Shown piece by piece: positions 1-8,155 of a DNA stretch of 64,000 nucleotides. The translations under genes were made by a program, and so were the position numbers. The notes below the pieces were generated by a model. It searched no databases. It was not told where the DNA came from and saw nothing but the letters and a program-made list of their open reading frames with translations. Every line of letters starts with the position of its first letter. Position 1 is the stretch's first letter. The DNA is from Pseudocoprococcus catus (GTDB lineage Bacteria; Bacillota; Clostridia; Lachnospirales; Lachnospiraceae): NCBI RefSeq assembly GCF_902381825.1, contig NZ_LR698973.1, forward strand, positions 1,231,739 to 1,295,738, given 5' to 3'.

Positions 1-34
1 AATAAGTTGAAAGTTTAAAATCGGTGGTGATTTT

Positions 35-1522
35 TTGAAATTATTAACAAGAATAAAGATATCTTATTTTCTGGCTTTTATCTGTCCGGTTGTATTGATT
101 CTGGCGACCGTATTCGGTGTGATGAAGATGGGACTGAATTCTATGGAGCAGAAGTATGATCTGGATCAGTCCAGTTACGAAATGATCCTGGATCCCATGA
201 GCATGCTGGGGCATATGACAGCATCCACGGTGGAGGAATTGGAACAGGTGACGAAGGAGGATCCGGATAAGCTGTTGGATCAGGTTTATCTGGAAAAATT
301 GAATGAGAGACTTTCTAATCATTCTTCTTATCTGCTGGTGAAGAAGGACTGGCAGAATATTTATTCAGGACTTCCAAAGGAAGGAAATTATAAGGATGAC
401 CTGAATTATTCTCCAAAGGATGGCAAAGATGAGAGCCTTTATGTTATGGATGAGCAGCCTTATCATATTCAGCAGATGAATTTCACATTTTCAGATGGAT
501 CAGTCGGACAAGTATTAATATATACCAATGTGGCGCAGATTGTACCGCAGATCAAGAAACTGGTGGCGCAGATTATTATAACGTCACTGCTGATCTTATT
601 TGCAGGAAGTTTTATTGCCATGTTCTGGCTGTATAAGAGTATTGTGCATCCTCTGAATAAATTGAAGACGGCGGCTGAGAATATCAAGGACGGCAATCTG
701 AATTTCAGTGTGGCGGCTGAGACGGACGATGAGATCGGCGAAGTTTGTGTCGCTTTTGAGGAGATGCGTCTGAAGCTGAAGGGTCAGATTGAACGCAATA
801 TTCAGTATGAGAAGGAGAGCAAGGAGCTTATCAGCAATATTTCCCATGACTTGAAGACACCGATGACGGCCATCAAGGGTTACATAGAGGGTATCATGGA
901 TGGTGTTGCGGATACCGAAGAGAAGCGGGATCGTTATATCCGCACGATTTATAACAAAGTCAATGATATGAACAGCCTGATTGAAGAATTGTTCCTTTAT
1001 GCCAAACTGGACAGCAATTCCGTTACCTATTCCTTTGCAAAGGTGAATGTGGATGCTTATTTTCAGGATTGTGTGGAGGAAATCAGCCTCGATCTGGAGT
1101 CCCAGGGTGTTGATTTTGGCTATTTTAACTATGCAGACAGGGATACCGTGATCATTGCGGATCCGGAACAGTTAAAGCGTGTAGTGAACAACATTATCGG
1201 CAATTCCGTGAAGTATGCATCGCCGGATCGTAAACTGATGATTAGCCTGCGTATTATGGAAGAAGCAGAATTTGTCAAGATAGAAATCGAAGACAACGGC
1301 AAGGGCATTGCGCGAAACGAAGTGCCGTTGATATTTGACAGATGTTATCGAACGGATGCATCCAGGAACTCTTCCAAAGGCGGAAGCGGTCTGGGGCTGT
1401 CCATCGCCAAGAAGATTATTGAGGAGCATGGTGGCAAGATCTGGGCAGTCAGTACAGAGGGTGTCGGGACGACGATGTGTTTTGTTTTAAGAAAGTATAA
1501 GGAGAATAATGTATATGAGTAA
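35..1522 (+). CDS. Sensor histidine kinase (HAMP-HisKA-HATPase)
   Basis: Membrane-bound sensor kinase of a two-component system. An N-terminal membrane helix (about residues 8-30), an extracytoplasmic sensor region of roughly 150 residues and a second helix (about 178-203) are followed by a HAMP linker, the HisKA dimerisation box with phospho-acceptor His271 in an SHDLKTP motif, and an HATPase domain with N-box (NNIIGNSVKYA), G1 (DNGKGI) and G2 (GGSGLGL) motifs. The start is a TTG preceded by a GGTGGTGA ribosome site. The stop codon overlaps the start of the response regulator gene, so the two are translationally coupled and almost certainly partners. The signal sensed cannot be told from the sequence. 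Confidence 0.93.
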   Translation: MKLLTRIKISYFLAFICPVVLILATVFGVMKMGLNSMEQKYDLDQSSYEMILDPMSMLGHMTASTVEELEQVTKEDPDKLLDQVYLEKLNERLSNHSSYLLVKKDWQNIYSGLPKEGNYKDDLNYSPKDGKDESLYVMDEQPYHIQQMNFTFSDGSVGQVLIYTNVAQIVPQIKKLVAQIIITSLLILFAGSFIAMFWLYKSIVHPLNKLKTAAENIKDGNLNFSVAAETDDEIGEVCVAFEEMRLKLKGQIERNIQYEKESKELISNISHDLKTPMTAIKGYIEGIMDGVADTEEKRDRYIRTIYNKVNDMNSLIEELFLYAKLDSNSVTYSFAKVNVDAYFQDCVEEISLDLESQGVDFGYFNYADRDTVIIADPEQLKRVVNNIIGNSVKYASPDRKLMISLRIMEEAEFVKIEIEDNGKGIARNEVPLIFDRCYRTDASRNSSKGGSGLGLSIAKKIIEEHGGKIWAVSTEGVGTTMCFVLRKYKENNVYE

Positions 1523-2204
1523 GATTTTGATTGTAGAAGATGAAGTGGCCATTGCAGAGCTTGAGAAGGATTATCTGGAGCTCAGTGGTTTTGATGTGGT
1601 GATGCAGCATACCGGTGATGCCGGACTCAAAGCGGCTTTGAATGAAGATTTCAATCTGATCATTTTGGATCTGATGCTTCCGAATGTGGATGGTTTTGAA
1701 ATCTGCAAGAAGGTCCGTGAGAAGAAGAATACGCCGATCATCATGGTATCTGCCAAGAAGGAAGATATCGATAAGATCCGTGGTCTGGGTCTGGGGGCTG
1801 ATGATTATATGACAAAGCCTTTCAGTCCGAGTGAGCTGGTAGCCCGTGTGAAAGCTCATCTGGCCCGATATGAACGTCTGGTGGGCAGCGGTGTGAAAGC
1901 CAATGAGATTATTGAGATCCGCGGTATCAAGATTGATAAAACAGCCCGTCGTGTTTATGTCAATGGTGAGGAGAAAGCCTTTACCACCAAGGAATTTGAC
2001 CTTTTGACTTTCCTGGCGGAGAATCCGAACCATGTATTCACCAAGGAGGAATTGTTTAATAAGATCTGGGATATGGAATCTATTGGGGATATTGCAACGG
2101 TAACAGTACATATCAAGAAGATCCGTGAGAAGATTGAGTTTAATACATCGAAGCCGCAGTATATCGAGACGATTTGGGGCGTGGGATACCGCTTTAAGGT
2201 TTAA
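1515..2204 (+). CDS. OmpR/PhoB-family response regulator
   Basis: DNA-binding response regulator and partner of the upstream kinase. The receiver domain (about residues 1-115) has the acidic pair EDE near the N-terminus, the phospho-acceptor Asp in LIILDLMLPNVDG and the conserved Lys in MTKPF. A winged-helix trans_reg_C domain (about 130-228) ends in the typical ETIWGVGYRF motif. An in-frame ATG at 1509 lies only 3 nt from the AAGGAG ribosome site, whereas the ATG at 1515 is properly spaced and gives the family-typical MSKILIVEDE start, so 1515 is used. The gene overlaps the kinase stop by 8 nt. Confidence 0.93.
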   Translation: MSKILIVEDEVAIAELEKDYLELSGFDVVMQHTGDAGLKAALNEDFNLIILDLMLPNVDGFEICKKVREKKNTPIIMVSAKKEDIDKIRGLGLGADDYMTKPFSPSELVARVKAHLARYERLVGSGVKANEIIEIRGIKIDKTARRVYVNGEEKAFTTKEFDLLTFLAENPNHVFTKEELFNKIWDMESIGDIATVTVHIKKIREKIEFNTSKPQYIETIWGVGYRFKV

Positions 2205-2215
2205 AATGGGGATAG

Positions 2216-2397
2216 AGTGCGGCTCTAAAGGGTTATGATAAAAGGAATCGAAGGGGCCATTCGACACAGGCACACTCGCGTTGCCTAATGCTGGCAGCAG
2301 TACATAAGATGCTAAAAAACAGCATCTAAGTACTGGCCGCATTAGAAGCACCTGTGTTGAATGGCTCCTTTCGATTCCTTTTTTTTTGAGCCGCACT
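2216..2397 (+). other. Very long imperfect hairpin (structured RNA or giant terminator)
   Basis: A nearly continuous stem-loop of about 180 nt begins 12 nt after the response regulator stop. The outer arms are 2216-2225 and 2388-2397 (AGTGCGGCTC/GAGCCGCACT). The middle arms are 2241-2270 and 2351-2380. The inner arms are 2284-2313 and 2321-2345, around the loop AAAAAAC. Several mismatches are G on the left arm facing T on the right, which pair as G-U in a plus-strand transcript but would be C-A on the other strand. A run of eight or more T at about 2379-2387 follows the middle stem. It may terminate the two-component operon or be a stable ncRNA. The rest of 2398-2611 holds no gene; a 17-bp palindrome (2520-2536) precedes the sigma factor. 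Confidence 0.6.
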
Positions 2398-2611
2398 TTT
2401 ATTGCAGTTGAAGATGGCTGTAAAGCGGGTATCCCTTTGGATAGGAGGAAGAAGGAGTTCGGAAGGTATCGAGGAAATCCCGTTGGTAGTGTAAAATGGT
2501 TGCAGAACAAAAAGCGTGAAATTGTTTTAAACAATTAATATAAACAGTGTAACGAATGGTGTTTTAGGGACATTAATAGATGAAAATAACAGTTAGGAAA
2601 GGAGGCGGGCC

Positions 2612-3118
2612 GTGAAGGTTACGGATGAGGTTTACAGGGAGTATTCCCAGATGGTTTATAAGTATCTGTTTTCGTTGACGGGGGATGTGCATGTGGCGGA
2701 GGAAGTGACTCAGGAGACTTTTTATCAGGCGGTCCGCTGTGCCGGTCGTTTTGACGGAAGCTGCCGTTTCTCTACATGGCTTTGTGCTATTGCGAAGAAT
2801 CAACTGAACAGTTATAGACGAAAGCATTTTGTGCCATTCGGTGATACAGAGAAACCGGAGGCGTTGGCGAAAACAGGAGCAGAAAAAACGTATGTGACGC
2901 CGGAGAAAACAGTGCTTTCAGAGTATGGACGTGTCGAAATTTTAAGGAAATTGCATCAGTTAGATGTAGCGGTCAGAGAAGTTATGTATCTTAGAATTTT
3001 TGGTGATTTATCTTTTGCACAGATTGGAGAAATCACCGGACGGACAGAAAACTGGGCCCGGGTAACTTACTATCGCGGTAAGGAAAAACTAAGAAAGGAG
3101 CTGGATGGGAATGAGTGA
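2612..3118 (+). CDS. ECF-type RNA polymerase sigma factor
   Basis: An alternative sigma factor of 168 residues, normal for the ECF group. The sigma-70 region 2 lies at about residues 8-72 (AEEVTQETFYQAVR, and FSTWLCAIAKNQLNSYRR for the region 2.4 end). Region 4 lies at about 110-165 and has the AQIGEITGRTENWARVTYYRGKEKLR helix-turn-helix. The start is GTG 2612 behind AAAGGAGG. It overlaps the next gene, which encodes a zinc-finger anti-sigma factor, the standard arrangement for a sigma factor held inactive at the membrane. Its regulon is unknown. Confidence 0.92.
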   Translation: MKVTDEVYREYSQMVYKYLFSLTGDVHVAEEVTQETFYQAVRCAGRFDGSCRFSTWLCAIAKNQLNSYRRKHFVPFGDTEKPEALAKTGAEKTYVTPEKTVLSEYGRVEILRKLHQLDVAVREVMYLRIFGDLSFAQIGEITGRTENWARVTYYRGKEKLRKELDGNE

Positions 3119-4511
3119 TAAATTGAGATGTGAAATTGTGCAGGACCTTTTGCCGAGTTATGTGGATGGGCTGACCAGCGATGAAACAAATGAAGCCGTC
3201 AAAGACCATCTGGCGGACTGTGTTTCATGCAGGGATATGTATGAGCGAATGAAAGCGGATGAGACGTCGGCTGAGGAAAATTCAGAGGTGATGGAAAAAG
3301 AAAAAAAGGAAATTAATTTTCTGAAAAAAATTAAACAGAAGCATCGGTTGAATCTGATGCTGGTGGTAGTGATTCTGACAGTTTTTTTTGCAGCGGTTTA
3401 TTATCATCAGACTTATCAGAAGGGGGAAGAAATGTCGGCGGATGAAATAGATTATTCTCTGCAGTGGAACAGCAATGACAGTCAGCTGAATATTCTGGGT
3501 AATTTTAAGAATGCTAATCGCGGATATACAAGGTTGGTTGGTGAAGAGGACGAGGATGGCATTACCCATTTGAAAATTTATTCATCACCGGTGGAAAGCA
3601 GGCATCCGAACCAGTTTGTTGCAGGCTATTCCAAGGTGAATGCAGCTGACCAGGTATGGCTTGGGGATAGAATTATCTGGGATCAGGGAGAGAATATCAG
3701 CAAAATGACATCGGATTTGTATCAGGCGAAAACGCCGTATGCAGGAGATGCAGTTGCAGTCAAAACGTTGGCAGATACAGTCGGTGTCGGTAATCATTTT
3801 GGCGCATATCACATTTCCTTGGAGACATCTGAAGAACCGTATGATTGTCAGTTTATCATTCAATATCCGATGAAAGGGGAAAAGAAAGAGAAAGCTCTGG
3901 AGCAGATGAAAAAAGATGCCTGTGTAATGTTGGCACTGGTAGACAACCTTGGTTCAGTTTCATGGGGATACATGATGACAGCGGAGGGTAATAATGGTGT
4001 GGAAACATTGCAGATGACAGCGGAGGAAGCATCTGCTTATGTAGGAAAGAATATCAAAACCTGTGGTGAGTCACCAAAAGCCCTGCAGGAAATGCTGACG
4101 CAACTGGATTTTATCACAGATGATGGATTCTATGTTATTTCGGGAACTGAAAGGGACGAAAATTATAATTTTAAAGTTGTGATTTATCATTCTCAACAGG
4201 TAGATATGGATGGGTTGGACTGCGGCTTTGGCTTTGAATCCCGTGTTGGAACCGTTTGCAGTTCTGTTATGTATTGGGAGAAGGGAGAACATCCTGAACA
4301 GACAGTCATTACAGTGAGTCCGGACCGGTTTAACAGGACGCTGACGGACGAAGAAGTTTCAAAATTGACACTCAGTGTTTCTGTAAGGGATATTTCCGGA
4401 GAATGGCATGAGGTGTGCGAGGCATTACCGCTTCATACGAAGTACGGGGATTTGCTGAAGTATACTCTGGAAGGAAATAGTGAAGATGGATACAGTTTGA
4501 AGGAGAATTAA
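3111..4511 (+). CDS. Zinc-finger (zf-HC2) transmembrane anti-sigma factor
   Basis: Likely membrane anti-sigma factor for the ECF sigma encoded just upstream. The N-terminal domain carries the ZAS signature H-x3-C-x2-C (HLADCVSC) after a CEIVQDLLPSYVDG segment typical of these proteins. A lysine-rich stretch is followed by one membrane helix (about residues 79-98) and a large extracytoplasmic domain of about 360 residues with no domain I recognise. ATG 3105 is also in frame, but ATG 3111 has better spacing from AAGGAG. The gene overlaps the sigma gene by 8 nt. The long external domain is probably the sensor part that controls release of the sigma factor. Confidence 0.85.
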   Translation: MSDKLRCEIVQDLLPSYVDGLTSDETNEAVKDHLADCVSCRDMYERMKADETSAEENSEVMEKEKKEINFLKKIKQKHRLNLMLVVVILTVFFAAVYYHQTYQKGEEMSADEIDYSLQWNSNDSQLNILGNFKNANRGYTRLVGEEDEDGITHLKIYSSPVESRHPNQFVAGYSKVNAADQVWLGDRIIWDQGENISKMTSDLYQAKTPYAGDAVAVKTLADTVGVGNHFGAYHISLETSEEPYDCQFIIQYPMKGEKKEKALEQMKKDACVMLALVDNLGSVSWGYMMTAEGNNGVETLQMTAEEASAYVGKNIKTCGESPKALQEMLTQLDFITDDGFYVISGTERDENYNFKVVIYHSQQVDMDGLDCGFGFESRVGTVCSSVMYWEKGEHPEQTVITVSPDRFNRTLTDEEVSKLTLSVSVRDISGEWHEVCEALPLHTKYGDLLKYTLEGNSEDGYSLKEN

Positions 4512-4523
4512 TAAGCAAAGCCA

Positions 4524-4552
4524 TTGCTTTTTATTATACCGAATGGTATACT
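4524..4552 (+). promoter_or_regulatory. Promoter with embedded TetR-type operator
   Basis: A -35 box TTGCTT (4524-4529) and a -10 box TATACT (4547-4552) are separated by 17 bp. Between and over them lies a perfect inverted repeat, TATACC-GAAT-GGTATA (4535-4550), which matches the general shape of TetR-family operators. The next gene encodes a TetR-family regulator, so autorepression by blocking RNA polymerase is the simple reading. Confidence 0.8.
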
Positions 4553-4571
4553 GGTGTCAGGAGGTAAAAGC

Positions 4572-5150
4572 ATGGACAATCGGATGAATATTTTGCAGAA
4601 AGCATTGCAGCTTTTCTATGAAAAAGGCTATGATGCCATTGGTGTTCAGGAAATTGCAGATGCGGCCGGAGTGACGAAGCCAACGCTGTATCATTATTTT
4701 GGCAGCAAGTACGGTTTGCTTGAGACAGTTGCCAGGGAGAATTATGTGCAGTTGAGGGACGGCCTGGCAGAACGTGCAGAATATGCAGGAGATTTGCCGA
4801 TGAATCTGGAGCGTCTGACGAAGTTTTATTTGGATTTCTGCAGCAGTCATGAGGCTTATTACAAACTGATGATGGCCATGATGTATTCTGCGAAAGGATC
4901 CGACACCTACAAAGTGATTTATCCGTGCATGCAGGAGATTATCAGAATGCTGACCGACATGTTTCTGAAAGCCGGAGATATTATCGGCAATATGAGGGGG
5001 CGCCAGGAACAGTACAGTATCGGTTTTTTCGGAATGCTGAACAATTATATGCTCTACTGGTTTGGCAGAGATGCAGAAAGCAGACCGGAATTATCAGAAG
5101 GTCAGGCACACGAATTGGTTCATCAGTTTTTATACGGGATTTACGTCTAG
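4572..5150 (+). CDS. TetR/AcrR-family transcriptional regulator
   Basis: A DNA-binding regulator of 192 residues. The TetR_N helix-turn-helix spans about residues 8-54 (ALQLFYEKGYDAIGVQEIADAAGV, then TKPTLYHYFGSKYGLL), followed by an all-helical ligand-binding domain. The reading frame is open further upstream, but the GGAGG site at 4559-4564 points to ATG 4572, and the longer version would start inside the operator. The gene lies 18 nt upstream of glgB, so the two are probably co-transcribed and under the operator at 4535-4550. The ligand is not identifiable. Confidence 0.9.
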   Translation: MDNRMNILQKALQLFYEKGYDAIGVQEIADAAGVTKPTLYHYFGSKYGLLETVARENYVQLRDGLAERAEYAGDLPMNLERLTKFYLDFCSSHEAYYKLMMAMMYSAKGSDTYKVIYPCMQEIIRMLTDMFLKAGDIIGNMRGRQEQYSIGFFGMLNNYMLYWFGRDAESRPELSEGQAHELVHQFLYGIYV

Positions 5151-5168
5151 GAAACAGGGAGGTATACA

Positions 5169-7163
5169 ATGGCTTTAGAACACAGAATTTCAGAATTGGA
5201 CACCTATTTATTTGCAAAGGGGACACATTATGAGATTTATGAGAAGATGGGGGCGCATCTGGCTGAAGAAGATGGCAAAGCGGGCACCTATTTCTCTGTA
5301 TGGGCACCGAATGCAAGAAGTGTCAGTGTGGTAGGCGATTTTAATAACTGGGACAGATCGGCGCATCCGATGCAGCCGGTTCAGCAGTCCGGAATATGGG
5401 ATATCTTTGTTCCGGGGGTGAAGGCAGGAGATTTATATAAGTTTGCGGTGGAGACCAGCCAGGGCTATACGGTTTTGAAAGCGGATCCTTATGGCAATCA
5501 GTCACAGCTGCGTCCGGATAATGCATCTGTTGTTGCAGATATACGACATTTTGACTGGACGGATCAGGCATGGCGGAAGGCGCATCAGGAGAAGAAGACA
5601 GAATCACCAATGGCAATTTACGAAGTGCATCCGGGTTCATGGAAGAAAGATCCTTCCATGCCGGGAGAATTTTATAATTTTAAGAAGTTGGCGGTGGAGC
5701 TGGCAGATTATGTTCTGGAAATGGGTTATACGCATGTGGAGCTGATCGGTCTTTCTGAGCATCCTTTTGATGGTTCCTGGGGCTATCAGGTATCCGGCTA
5801 CTATGCTCCGACAGCCAGATACGGTACACCGGCGGATTTCATGTATTTTGTGAATTATATGCATGATCATGGCATTGGCGTTATTCTGGACTGGGTACCG
5901 GCACATTTTCCGAAGGATGAGTTTGGACTGGGACGTTTTGACGGTACAGCACTGTATGAACACCAGGATCCGAGAAAGGGAGAACATCCGGAATGGGGCA
6001 CCTATTGTTTTAATTACGGCAGAACAGAGGTTTCCAATTTCCTTGTGGCCAATGCATTATTCTGGATTGAGAAGTTCCATGTGGATGGTCTGCGTGTGGA
6101 CGCAGTGGCTTCCATGCTGTATCTTGATTTTGGTCGTTCTTCCGGCAACTGGATTCCGAATGAGGATGGCGGCAATCAGAACTATGAGGCCATTACTTTC
6201 CTGAAACATCTGAATTCTATTGTGGCACAGAGAAATCCGGGGGCTATGATGATCGCGGAAGAATCTACAGCCTGGCCGAAGGTAACTGGAGATGTGGATG
6301 ACGGCGGTCTTGGCTTTACTTATAAATGGAACATGGGATGGATGCACGATTTCCTTGAGTATATGAAGTGCGATCCGATTTTCCGTAAGTACCATCAGAA
6401 TCAGATCACATTCAGCTTTATGTATGCTTACAGCGAGAATTATGTGCTGGTGCTTTCGCATGACGAAGTTGTGCATTTGAAGAAATCTATGATTTACAAG
6501 ATGCCGGGAACAATGCCGGAGAAGTTCGGCAATCTCAGAGCAGCCTATGGTCTGATGATGATGCATCCGGGCAAGAAACTGCTGTTTATGGGACAGGATT
6601 TTGCCCAGACAGCGGAATGGAATGAGGCTAAGAGCCTGGACTGGCATTTGCTTGAGAAATATCCGGAGCATCAGCAGCTGAACCATTACTATTGTGATTT
6701 GCTGCATTTCTATCAGAATGAGCCGGCTTTGTATGAACTGGATGATTCACCGGAAGGTTTTGCATGGATTAACGGTTCTGATGCGGAGCACAATATGCTG
6801 ACATTCTGCCGTATGACCAAGGATAAGAAGAACTGTTTGTTATGTCATTTCAATTTTTCACCGGTGGCTTATGAGAATTTTCAGTCCGGTGTACTGTGTC
6901 CGGGAACCTATACAGAGGTCTTTAACAGCAATGCTGCAGAATACGGCGGCACAGGTCTGGTGAATTCGGAACCGATTGAAGCTGTGAAGGAAAGCTGGGA
7001 TTTCAAGGACTACTCTATTAAATATCATCTGGGTGCTTATGGTGTATGTATTTTCAAGTTTGATTATGTAGAACCTAAGCCGGAAGAACCACAGAAACCG
7101 GCGAGACGCTATACCAAAGAAGATATTCACAAATTGGCCGGTCATTATAAGAAAATAAAATAG
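5169..7163 (+). CDS. glgB: 1,4-alpha-glucan branching enzyme
   Basis: Glycogen branching enzyme (GH13): cuts alpha-1,4 glucan chains and reattaches them by alpha-1,6 bonds. The CBM48 domain (about residues 30-115, GDFNNWD) is followed by the GH13 barrel with DWVPAHFP, DGLRVDAVASML (nucleophile Asp311), IAEESTAWP (acid/base Glu364) and LSHDEV, then a C-terminal beta domain. The length of 664 residues fits the family. The start is ATG 5169 behind GGGAGG. No other glycogen gene is nearby; its only partner is the TetR gene upstream, which suggests control of branching independent of the other glg genes. A lysine/proline-rich C-terminal tail of about 30 residues is unusual but harmless. Confidence 0.95.
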   Translation: MALEHRISELDTYLFAKGTHYEIYEKMGAHLAEEDGKAGTYFSVWAPNARSVSVVGDFNNWDRSAHPMQPVQQSGIWDIFVPGVKAGDLYKFAVETSQGYTVLKADPYGNQSQLRPDNASVVADIRHFDWTDQAWRKAHQEKKTESPMAIYEVHPGSWKKDPSMPGEFYNFKKLAVELADYVLEMGYTHVELIGLSEHPFDGSWGYQVSGYYAPTARYGTPADFMYFVNYMHDHGIGVILDWVPAHFPKDEFGLGRFDGTALYEHQDPRKGEHPEWGTYCFNYGRTEVSNFLVANALFWIEKFHVDGLRVDAVASMLYLDFGRSSGNWIPNEDGGNQNYEAITFLKHLNSIVAQRNPGAMMIAEESTAWPKVTGDVDDGGLGFTYKWNMGWMHDFLEYMKCDPIFRKYHQNQITFSFMYAYSENYVLVLSHDEVVHLKKSMIYKMPGTMPEKFGNLRAAYGLMMMHPGKKLLFMGQDFAQTAEWNEAKSLDWHLLEKYPEHQQLNHYYCDLLHFYQNEPALYELDDSPEGFAWINGSDAEHNMLTFCRMTKDKKNCLLCHFNFSPVAYENFQSGVLCPGTYTEVFNSNAAEYGGTGLVNSEPIEAVKESWDFKDYSIKYHLGAYGVCIFKFDYVEPKPEEPQKPARRYTKEDIHKLAGHYKKIK

Positions 7164-7178
7164 ACTGAATTATTGGGC

Positions 7179-7211
7179 ATGCCTCTGTTCTTAAAAAAAG
7201 GACAGGGGCAT
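7179..7211 (+). terminator. Hairpin after glgB
   Basis: A 13-bp stem (7179-7191 with 7199-7211, including three G-U pairs) encloses a seven-base A-rich loop. It lies 16 nt after the glgB stop. No strong T-run follows, so it may be a weak terminator or only an mRNA 3' stabiliser. Confidence 0.5.
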
Positions 7212-7238
7212 ATCTTAAAGAAAAACGGGTGACGAAAG

Positions 7239-7427
7239 ATGCTTCGTTTTCTGATCAGAGGACTTTTGGGGTCCTTTTTTATTACTGTTTTTTCTTTCTT
7301 TCTTACTGCCGCCGGGATTGTTTTGCCGGTAGGCGTCAATGTGCTGACTTTTTTGAGCTGCGCAATACTGGGCGTTCCCGGACTTTTGCTGGCCTATGGG
7401 CTTAGTTTTATTCAAATCTATGTCTGA
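7239..7427 (+). CDS. BofA-like membrane protein (sigma-K processing regulator family)
   Basis: A hydrophobic protein of 62 residues with two predicted membrane segments. The C-terminal half (VGVNVLTFLSCAILGVPGLLLAYGL) resembles the conserved PVG-x-N ... GxPGxxLL pattern of BofA, which holds the SpoIVFB protease inactive during sporulation. The length is shorter than B. subtilis BofA (about 87), but short clostridial relatives are common. The ribosome site is weak (GGGTGACGAAAG). It is probably a stand-alone gene between glgB and the Tad operon. Confidence 0.65.
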   Translation: MLRFLIRGLLGSFFITVFSFFLTAAGIVLPVGVNVLTFLSCAILGVPGLLLAYGLSFIQIYV

Positions 7428-7507
7428 AAATGTCGAAGCTCATGGATAGGACTCGAAAAAAGTCAGATTATTCCGATGAATATTGATAAGAATCAGATAA
7501 TATCGCA

Positions 7508-7536
7508 TTTACAAAGCAGATAGGGACTGCTATAAT
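7508..7536 (+). promoter_or_regulatory. Promoter of the Tad pilus operon
   Basis: TTTACA (7508-7513), 17 bp, TATAAT (7531-7536): a near-consensus vegetative promoter about 75 nt upstream of the prepilin peptidase start. It is the only good promoter seen between 7.4 kb and the island, so it probably drives the whole Tad operon. Confidence 0.7.
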
Positions 7537-7608
7537 TCAGATACAAAATCCAATTCATCAAAAATTCCCCTTTTAAAACGATAAAATTGAATAACAGGGT
7601 GTGAGACC

Positions 7609-8136
7609 ATGATTTTACAGATGACGCTGCTGCTATTTATGGCAGCAGCTGCCGTGAAAGATTACCGCAGTTATTGGGTTCCGAATGAACTCATACTGGC
7701 TGGGGCTTTAAACGGGTATATCCTGCGCTTTTGGGCAGATGGTTCCGGAGGCGTGATCGATGGTGCAGCAGGAATGGTGTTGATTTTCATCCTTTGTGCA
7801 GGTCTTTTTGTCCTGTCAATGTTTGGTGCCGGAGATTTGAAGCTTATGATGGCAATGGCTGTCTATATGGGGCCTGTAAAGTCTGTACGGATACTGATTG
7901 TGTCACTGGTATTTGGTGCGGTTATTTCACTGTTGAAAATGTTGAAATATGACATTTGCAAAGAACGTTTCAGATATTTGCTGCATTATGCGCAGCGCAT
8001 ACAAAGGCATGGAGCAGAACCTTATATGGATATGTCGCATTTACAAGGAAGAGAGCACTTTATCATACCGTTTGCTGTGCCGCTTTTTTTGGCACTGGCA
8101 GCAGAGATTGTTGTTTGGAATATGGGTAGTTTGTGA
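7609..8136 (+). CDS. A24-family prepilin peptidase (TadV/CpaA-like)
   Basis: Membrane aspartic protease that trims Flp-type prepilins. The two catalytic aspartates are visible: Asp18 in KDYRSYWVPNE and Asp76 in the GAGDLKLM signature (GxGD at 73-76). Several membrane helices fit the 175-residue length of CpaA/TadV enzymes, which lack the N-methylase part of PilD. It is the first gene of the Tad locus, ATG 7609 after a GGTGTGAG site. A second, shorter GxGD protein is encoded at 34841-35257 in the same locus. Confidence 0.88.
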   Translation: MILQMTLLLFMAAAAVKDYRSYWVPNELILAGALNGYILRFWADGSGGVIDGAAGMVLIFILCAGLFVLSMFGAGDLKLMMAMAVYMGPVKSVRILIVSLVFGAVISLLKMLKYDICKERFRYLLHYAQRIQRHGAEPYMDMSHLQGREHFIIPFAVPLFLALAAEIVVWNMGSL

Positions 8137-8155
8137 GAGGTGGTGACCGAATGCG

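Noticed and set aside
2216..2397. MITE interpretation of the long hairpin
   Set aside because: No flanking target duplication was found, and the G-U bias suggests RNA pairing rather than a DNA transposon; left open as a structured element.
1449..2534. Long open frame of 361 codons on the minus strand
   Set aside because: It lies antisense to the response regulator and through the long hairpin. It has no ribosome site or recognisable domain, and the plus-strand gene is certain.
6057..6707. 216-codon minus-strand frame
   Set aside because: It is a shadow of glgB; the branching enzyme motifs fully explain the region.
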